DNA of 8,347 nucleotides from DAOPZC01 sp035353175 (lineage in GTDB: Bacteria > Verrucomicrobiota > Kiritimatiellia > RFP12 > UBA1067), in the NCBI GenBank assembly GCA_035353175.1, contig DAOPZC010000119.1, positions 1 to 8,347 on the forward strand. The letters run 5' to 3'. The position numbers and the translations under genes are program-made. Numbering within the stretch: the stretch's first letter is position 1; each line of letters begins with the position of its first letter. The notes beneath the pieces are model-generated. The model made no database searches and was not told where the DNA came from. It saw only the letters and a program-made list of their open reading frames with translations. Below are positions 4,949 to 8,347 of the stretch, one piece after another.

Positions 4949-7021
4949 TTACTGCGGGTAGTCCAGCGCTTCCGGGATCATGATTTGGGTCAGCGCTTTG
5001 GCGGCGCGGTCCTTGGCCAGACGCGCCCCGGCCAGCGAGGCGTCGGCCTTGGCGCGCAGTTTCTGGAACTCGGCCGCGGTCTCTTCGGAGGCCGCGCCGT
5101 AGCCGTAGACCAGCTCGGCGCTGATCCGGCCGACCTCGCCCACCGCCCGCGCGATCTGCACGTGCGCCAGATCCGTGAAGGTGTTGAGGTACCCCTCGAT
5201 TTCGGGGCCGACGACGGGGTGCTCGGGGCCCTTAGCCGCCAGCTCCTGAATGTCCGCGACGAACGACCGCGCGGCCAGCAGCCACGAGATGGCGTCGGCC
5301 ATGGGGAAGAGCACGCCGTGGCGCTGACTCTGCGAGAGCGGGCGCCCGAGGGCGTCCTTGGCGCCGTTGACGAACGCGAGCATCCAGCGCCACAGCACGA
5401 ACCCTTCGGCCAGCGCGTCCATGCCCGTTTCGGGTTTGGCGGCGGCCAGCGCGCGCAGCTCCGCGACCCACTGGTCGAGCTGGGCCAGGAAGACCTCGTT
5501 GTTCATCGTGACGCTGATCTGGCGGCGCTGCACCACTTCGGGACCCTCGTAGGTGGCCTCGAGCTGCGCGTCGGTCCATTTGTTGAAGAGGAAGCCGGGG
5601 CAGTCCTCGGTGATGCCGTAGCCGCCCATCAGGCTGACCGCCTCGCGCAGCATGTTGGCGCCGTGGCCGGTGTCCCACAGCTTGGTGGCGGGGCAAACCA
5701 CGTTGCAGACGGCGCTGAGCCAGACGTACTGGACGAGTGTGTCGGCTTGGAGTTCGGCGATTCGGGCTTCGTCGCGTTCCCCGGCGGGCTTGGACAGCAG
5801 GCCCAGCAGCTCGACGGCGTCGGCTTGGGGTTTGCGCAGGGCCTTCATCAGCGCACGGCCGCTGCCGGCGCCCTGTTCGGCAAGCATGTCGAGCGCCTTT
5901 TTCTCGATGTGGGTGAGCTGGTCAAAGTCGCGGGCGGTCTCGAAACCGAGCGAGGTGGCCGCTTCGCCCGTGGCCCAAACGTCGGCGAGACGGTGGATGG
6001 CGTCCTCCTTCATCTGGATGCCGAGGTCGTAGCGGGGCGAGCCGGCTTCGATGCCGGCCGCGCCGCGGAAGCGGCCGCGCTGGTAGCGGATGACCGGTTC
6101 GACGGCCGAGAGCAATTTGGACGCGGTCATCAGGCCGACGGCCACGCGGGTGCGCGAAAAGACGGCTTCGATGATCTCGCTGTGCGTCAGGTTGGGGACG
6201 ATCACGCCGTCCTTAATGGTGTAGCCGCCCACGATGCGGTTGGCCGGGATGTCCAGGCTGAAGATCGGGTCGTGCGTGTTGGAGAGCTGGTGGACGAGCT
6301 TATGCGTCGGCGCGCCGCGGTCGAAGACACCCTCGTCGGTGTCCTCCAGGATAACCATACAGGAGGTCTTGATGCGCGGGTCGCCGGTGTCCACGGCGGC
6401 GGTGACGACGTTGGCGACCGCCATGTTGGTCAGGAAGCGGCCGCGTTTTTCGACGTGGAGCACGGGCTCTTGGCCCTCTTCCCACTTGGCGACCGTGACG
6501 CGGCCGCTGACCACGCCGGTGTCCACGCCGACGTACGGCAAGGGCTCGGTCAGGGCGAAGGCGGCCCGCCATACCTTGCGGTCCTCGCCGGGCTGGAGCG
6601 GGGCGCAGGCGCGCATGTATTTCTCGCGCTGCTCGGGGGTTCCCTTCTCGACGATCGGTCCGAGGCCCAGGTTGTTGATCAGGCTGGTGGTGGAGGCGCC
6701 GCCGTCAACCCAGGAGAGTTCGAAGGCCAGCAGGCTCAGGGCGAGGTTGCGGGGACCTTCGATAATGCCGCCATATTCCATGTCGAGACCCGCAGCGGTG
6801 ATGCCGGATTCATCGAAGGCCTGATACAGGCTGTTTTTGCCTTCGGTCCATTCGTGCGTGTTACGCTCGCCGTCGGCCACCAGCCGGGCCACCAGCCCGC
6901 GAGCGACGGAACGGGCGCCCATCACGGCCATCTGAATGTCGAACCGGTCGGCGTAGCGCCACATGATCTGGCGAATTTCGTCGCCGGGCAACATCTTCAT
7001 GGTCTGCGGGGTCTCGCTCAT
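4949..7021 (-). CDS. Long acyl-CoA dehydrogenase (690 residues)
   Basis: This predicted cytoplasmic FAD enzyme would catalyse alpha,beta-dehydrogenation of an acyl-CoA. The acyl-CoA dehydrogenase core is recognisable: a helical N-terminal domain (about 15-145), the flavin-contact motif AFALTEP at 154-160, a beta domain to about 265, and a C-terminal helical domain with SLMGGYGITEDCP at 463-475. YEGPEVVQ at 491-498 matches the family's YEGTxEIQ motif, where E492 would be the catalytic base. Typical members are about 380-400 residues. This one has extra sequence near 385-430 and a helical C-terminal extension of about 180 residues (510-690), as in longer VLCAD- or ACAD9-like forms. The substrate cannot be assigned. 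ATG 7021 has AGAAAGG (7031-7037) 9 nt upstream and a candidate promoter at 7058-7085. The ETF-QO homologue follows directly, which fits a route from acyl-CoA to quinone. Confidence 0.9.
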   Translation of the reverse strand: MSETPQTMKMLPGDEIRQIMWRYADRFDIQMAVMGARSVARGLVARLVADGERNTHEWTEGKNSLYQAFDESGITAAGLDMEYGGIIEGPRNLALSLLAFELSWVDGGASTTSLINNLGLGPIVEKGTPEQREKYMRACAPLQPGEDRKVWRAAFALTEPLPYVGVDTGVVSGRVTVAKWEEGQEPVLHVEKRGRFLTNMAVANVVTAAVDTGDPRIKTSCMVILEDTDEGVFDRGAPTHKLVHQLSNTHDPIFSLDIPANRIVGGYTIKDGVIVPNLTHSEIIEAVFSRTRVAVGLMTASKLLSAVEPVIRYQRGRFRGAAGIEAGSPRYDLGIQMKEDAIHRLADVWATGEAATSLGFETARDFDQLTHIEKKALDMLAEQGAGSGRALMKALRKPQADAVELLGLLSKPAGERDEARIAELQADTLVQYVWLSAVCNVVCPATKLWDTGHGANMLREAVSLMGGYGITEDCPGFLFNKWTDAQLEATYEGPEVVQRRQISVTMNNEVFLAQLDQWVAELRALAAAKPETGMDALAEGFVLWRWMLAFVNGAKDALGRPLSQSQRHGVLFPMADAISWLLAARSFVADIQELAAKGPEHPVVGPEIEGYLNTFTDLAHVQIARAVGEVGRISAELVYGYGAASEETAAEFQKLRAKADASLAGARLAKDRAAKALTQIMIPEALDYPQ

Positions 7022-7030
7022 TGCATCGAA

Positions 7031-7037
7031 CCTTTCT
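7031..7037 (-). promoter_or_regulatory. Ribosome binding site of the acyl-CoA dehydrogenase gene
   Basis: The minus strand reads AGAAAGG, 9 nt before ATG 7021. An out-of-frame ATG CAA TGA lies 5 nt upstream of the start and overlaps it, a two-codon reading frame that is probably accidental. Confidence 0.6.
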
Positions 7038-7057
7038 GTTGAAAAATTGAGAATGAC

Positions 7058-7085
7058 ATTTTAGCGGTTTTTGTCGCGGACGCAA
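7058..7085 (-). promoter_or_regulatory. Candidate promoter for the dehydrogenase/ETF-QO unit
   Basis: On the minus strand TAAAAT (7058-7063) is a good -10 box. TTGCGT (7080-7085), 16 bp upstream, is a weak -35 box with three of six consensus bases. The 120-bp gap after the methyltransferase gene leaves room for it. If active, the dehydrogenase and ETF-QO genes form their own operon; if not, all four upstream genes may share a transcript. Confidence 0.4.
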
Positions 7086-7134
7086 GGGTAAAGGGGGATG
7101 AGGGGAATGAAAGCGGTGTCGGGAGAGGGGGGGG
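7086..7134 (+). other. G-run cluster in the methyltransferase/dehydrogenase spacer
   Basis: The plus strand has five runs of three or more G (7086-7088, 7093-7097, 7102-7105, 7121-7123, 7127-7134), the last an uninterrupted G8. The first three have 4-nt loops and the fourth is 15 nt away, so a G-quadruplex is possible but not ideal. The minus-strand RNA would be C-rich here. No clear terminator for the methyltransferase gene is seen; GAGGGG/CCCCTC around 7126-7144 could pair, but no T-tract follows. Confidence 0.35.
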
Positions 7135-7141
7135 CTGCCCC

Positions 7142-7996
7142 TCAGGAGTAGAATTCTTGGACGCGCATCAGGACGTCGAACCCCTCGGCGGCGAGGCAGT
7201 CGTCGAAGCACTGGAGCGCGGGGTGGCCTTCGGGCAGGAGGGCGTAGGGGAGTTTGACCGAGCCGATCACCATGTCGAGCCCGAGGGGCATCGCGCGGGT
7301 CAGGAAGGCGCTGGCGAGCGGGGTCTTGACCGGCGAGCCGTCGGCGCGCTTGGGCGGCAGCATCACGGTGAAGTTGCTCAGGCCGACCGAGACGTGGACG
7401 CCGGCGAAGGCCGGGTCGCTGCGCATCAGCCGGAGCGCGCCCATGAGGCGGTGGATGTTGTTTTCGGTGTCCGTGCCGAGGGGGGCGATGCCGGGGTCGA
7501 TGATGCAGTCGGCGTTGGCGATGCCGTGGCGGCGCGCGGTTTCCAGCAGCAGGCGCGCGGCGGCGCAGGTTTCCTCGGCGGTGAGGCAGGGCGTGCCGGT
7601 GCCGTCCTTCAGGTTCTCGGACGCCAGCAGGATCGGGCGGAAAGGTTTGACCGCGAGCAGGTCGAACATCTCCAGCCGGAGGGGTGAGATGGAGTTCAGT
7701 ATGGGGGTGCCGCGGCGCAGGTCGTAGGCTTCGAGCCCTGCCTTGGCCGTGGCGAAATCGGGCGAGTCGATGGAGAGCGGCGAGTCGGTGATCCGCTGGA
7801 CGGAACGGACCATCTCGGCCATGAAGTCGGGGGTTCGGGGGCCCACATTGACGTCGATGTAGGCGGCGCCGAGTTCGGCCTGGGTCTTCGCCAGGCTCAT
7901 GATGCCGGGGAGGTCGTTGGCCTCGAAAAGCGCGTGGGTCGAGGGCACGGAATCGTTGATGCTTTCGCCGATGATGGAGAGGTGGGGGATGGGCAT
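7142..7996 (-). CDS. Pterin-binding methyltransferase, methyltetrahydrofolate:corrinoid (AcsE/MeTr-like) family
   Basis: This 284-residue protein has the TIM-barrel fold shared by dihydropteroate synthase and methyltetrahydrofolate-dependent methyltransferases. Such enzymes move a methyl group between tetrahydrofolate and a corrinoid protein, in the Wood-Ljungdahl pathway, in methionine synthase or in demethylation systems. Visible motifs in order: IIGESIN (8-14), AAYIDVNVGP (44-53), SIDSPD (75-80), ILNSIS (99-104), CIIDPGI (164-170) and VGLSNF (204-209). D77, N101, D167 and N208 sit where the family has its pterin-contacting Asp and Asn residues. Length fits stand-alone MeTr proteins (about 260-290). 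SIDSPD and GLSNF favour MeTr over true dihydropteroate synthase. ATG 7996 is preceded by ACAGG, 7 nt away. No corrinoid protein or activator gene is in the window. It follows the PHP-like gene by 61 bp, probably in the same operon. Confidence 0.85.
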   Translation of the reverse strand: MPIPHLSIIGESINDSVPSTHALFEANDLPGIMSLAKTQAELGAAYIDVNVGPRTPDFMAEMVRSVQRITDSPLSIDSPDFATAKAGLEAYDLRRGTPILNSISPLRLEMFDLLAVKPFRPILLASENLKDGTGTPCLTAEETCAAARLLLETARRHGIANADCIIDPGIAPLGTDTENNIHRLMGALRLMRSDPAFAGVHVSVGLSNFTVMLPPKRADGSPVKTPLASAFLTRAMPLGLDMVIGSVKLPYALLPEGHPALQCFDDCLAAEGFDVLMRVQEFYS

Positions 7997-8006
7997 GGGG
8001 GAACCT

Positions 8007-8041
8007 GTCAGTTAGAAGTTAGGAAGGAGGAGTTAGGAGTT
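8007..8041. repeat. Five-unit heptad array between the PHP-like and methyltransferase genes
   Basis: On the minus strand the spacer reads as five consecutive 7-mers: AACTCCT, AACTCCT, CCTTCCT, AACTTCT, AACTGAC. The first two are identical and the others differ by two to four bases. The strand is pyrimidine-rich apart from the AA at each unit start. The array fills more than half of the 61-bp gap and ends right at the methyltransferase ribosome site (8004-8006). It has the same 7-bp period and leading AAC as the array at 2914-2967, but no inverted half. Confidence 0.75.
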
Positions 8042-8057
8042 TAAGAAAAAAAGAGGC

Positions 8058-8347
8058 CTAAGGCTTTTTCGGGACGGCCAGGTCGGCGGGCTGGAGGTCG
8101 AGGCGCGCGATGTCCTCGAACCAGCGCGCGAGGTCTTTGGTCTTGTCGTCGAAGTTGTTGGAGCCGAAGGAGAATTTCGCGCCCATGCTTTTGGCGAGTT
8201 TGAGGAAGGCGGGCTTGGGGTAGGCGGAGCCGGCCTGGATCTCGAGGGCGACGCCCTTCTCGACGGCCTTGGCGATGACCTGCCGCATGCGGGGCTCGGT
8301 CCAGAGCTGGTCGTAGCGGTTGGAGATGCAGGGCGGCAGGTAGGTGG
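8058..8347 (-). CDS. PHP-like metal-dependent hydrolase, C-terminal part (cut by window edge)
   Basis: About 96 residues are visible, ending PKKP and TAG at 8058-8060. The frame stays open to the right edge, so the start is outside; the internal ATG at 8288 is not the start because the family-like segment LPPCISNRYDQLWTEPRM continues upstream of it. The pattern is that of PHP (polymerase and histidinol phosphatase) proteins: a helix with VIAKAVEKGVALEIQAG, then PKPAFLKLAKSMGAKFSFGSNN. PHP enzymes use several metal ions to cleave phosphoesters. Where many carry GSDAH, this one has GSNNFDD, so metal binding may differ; related proteins with GTNN exist as far as I recall. The metal-binding N-terminal part cannot be inspected. 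The methyltransferase gene follows after 61 bp. Confidence 0.65.
   Translation of the reverse strand, partial: TYLPPCISNRYDQLWTEPRMRQVIAKAVEKGVALEIQAGSAYPKPAFLKLAKSMGAKFSFGSNNFDDKTKDLARWFEDIARLDLQPADLAVPKKP

Noticed and set aside
3006..4961. Plus-strand open frame of 651 codons opposite the ETF-QO gene
   Set aside because: It is the antisense shadow of a GC-rich gene: low-complexity Ala/Gly/His/Val/Asp composition, no family motif, no ribosome site. The minus frame has clear FAD and Fe-S motifs.
4910..7042. Plus-strand open frame of 710 codons opposite the acyl-CoA dehydrogenase
   Set aside because: Same artefact. The minus strand carries the acyl-CoA dehydrogenase motifs in order and a ribosome site.
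7081..7134. G-quadruplex or phase-variable G8 tract
   Set aside because: One loop is 15 nt and the G-run cluster lies in a spacer, not in a coding frame. It is listed as a compositional feature only.
7997..8057. Cobalamin or other riboswitch in front of the methyltransferase gene
   Set aside because: The 61-bp spacer is too short and is filled by the heptad array; no riboswitch core is recognisable.
8046..8069. Possible terminator at the end of the PHP-like gene (GCC-TTA-GGC followed by T7)
   Set aside because: On the minus strand the perfect stem is only 3 bp and extends only through mismatches. The T-tract is suggestive, but the hairpin is too weak to call.

Overview
The window is GC-rich. 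Every gene I can support lies on the minus strand, so transcription runs from high to low coordinates. No tRNA, rRNA, CRISPR array, transposase or phage gene is visible. The best guess for the source is an anaerobic member of the PVC group, probably Kiritimatiellota/Verrucomicrobiota. That rests on family knowledge: a secreted protein with autotransporter-associated beta-strand repeats plus a discoidin-like domain, next to a corrinoid-type methyltransferase and a PHP-like enzyme. The taxonomic call is an inference.

Layout in transcription order: (1) 8347-8058, the C-terminal end of a PHP-like protein cut by the window edge. (2) 7996-7142, a pterin-binding methyltransferase of the methyltetrahydrofolate:corrinoid (AcsE/MeTr-like) family. 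(3) 7021-4949, a long 690-residue acyl-CoA dehydrogenase. (4) 4880-3024, an electron-transfer-flavoprotein:quinone oxidoreductase (ETF-QO) homologue with a cysteine-rich ferredoxin tail, ending in a strong intrinsic terminator. (5) 2781-253, an 842-residue secreted beta-strand-repeat protein with its own promoter and terminator. (6) A promoter at 99-72 that reads out of the left edge towards an unseen gene.

Genes 3 and 4 look like one functional unit: the dehydrogenase removes electrons from an acyl-CoA and the ETF-QO homologue would pass them to the quinone pool, presumably through an ETF encoded elsewhere. Genes 1 and 2 sit upstream in the same direction. They could be co-transcribed, but a candidate promoter lies in front of gene 3. 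Gene 5 is unrelated in function and behaves as a separate module.

The most unusual content is between the genes. A sequence of about 115 bp, made of the last codons of the ETF-QO gene, its stop codon, a heptad array and the terminator, occurs twice in the same orientation. One copy is in place at 2962-3077. A diverged copy at 124-236 lies directly behind the secreted-protein gene, so the two copies flank that gene as direct repeats. In addition, three of the four internal spacers hold short-period word arrays (period 7 or 9 bp), each with a different word, and two of these fold into long hairpins. I know of no named element that matches this pattern.
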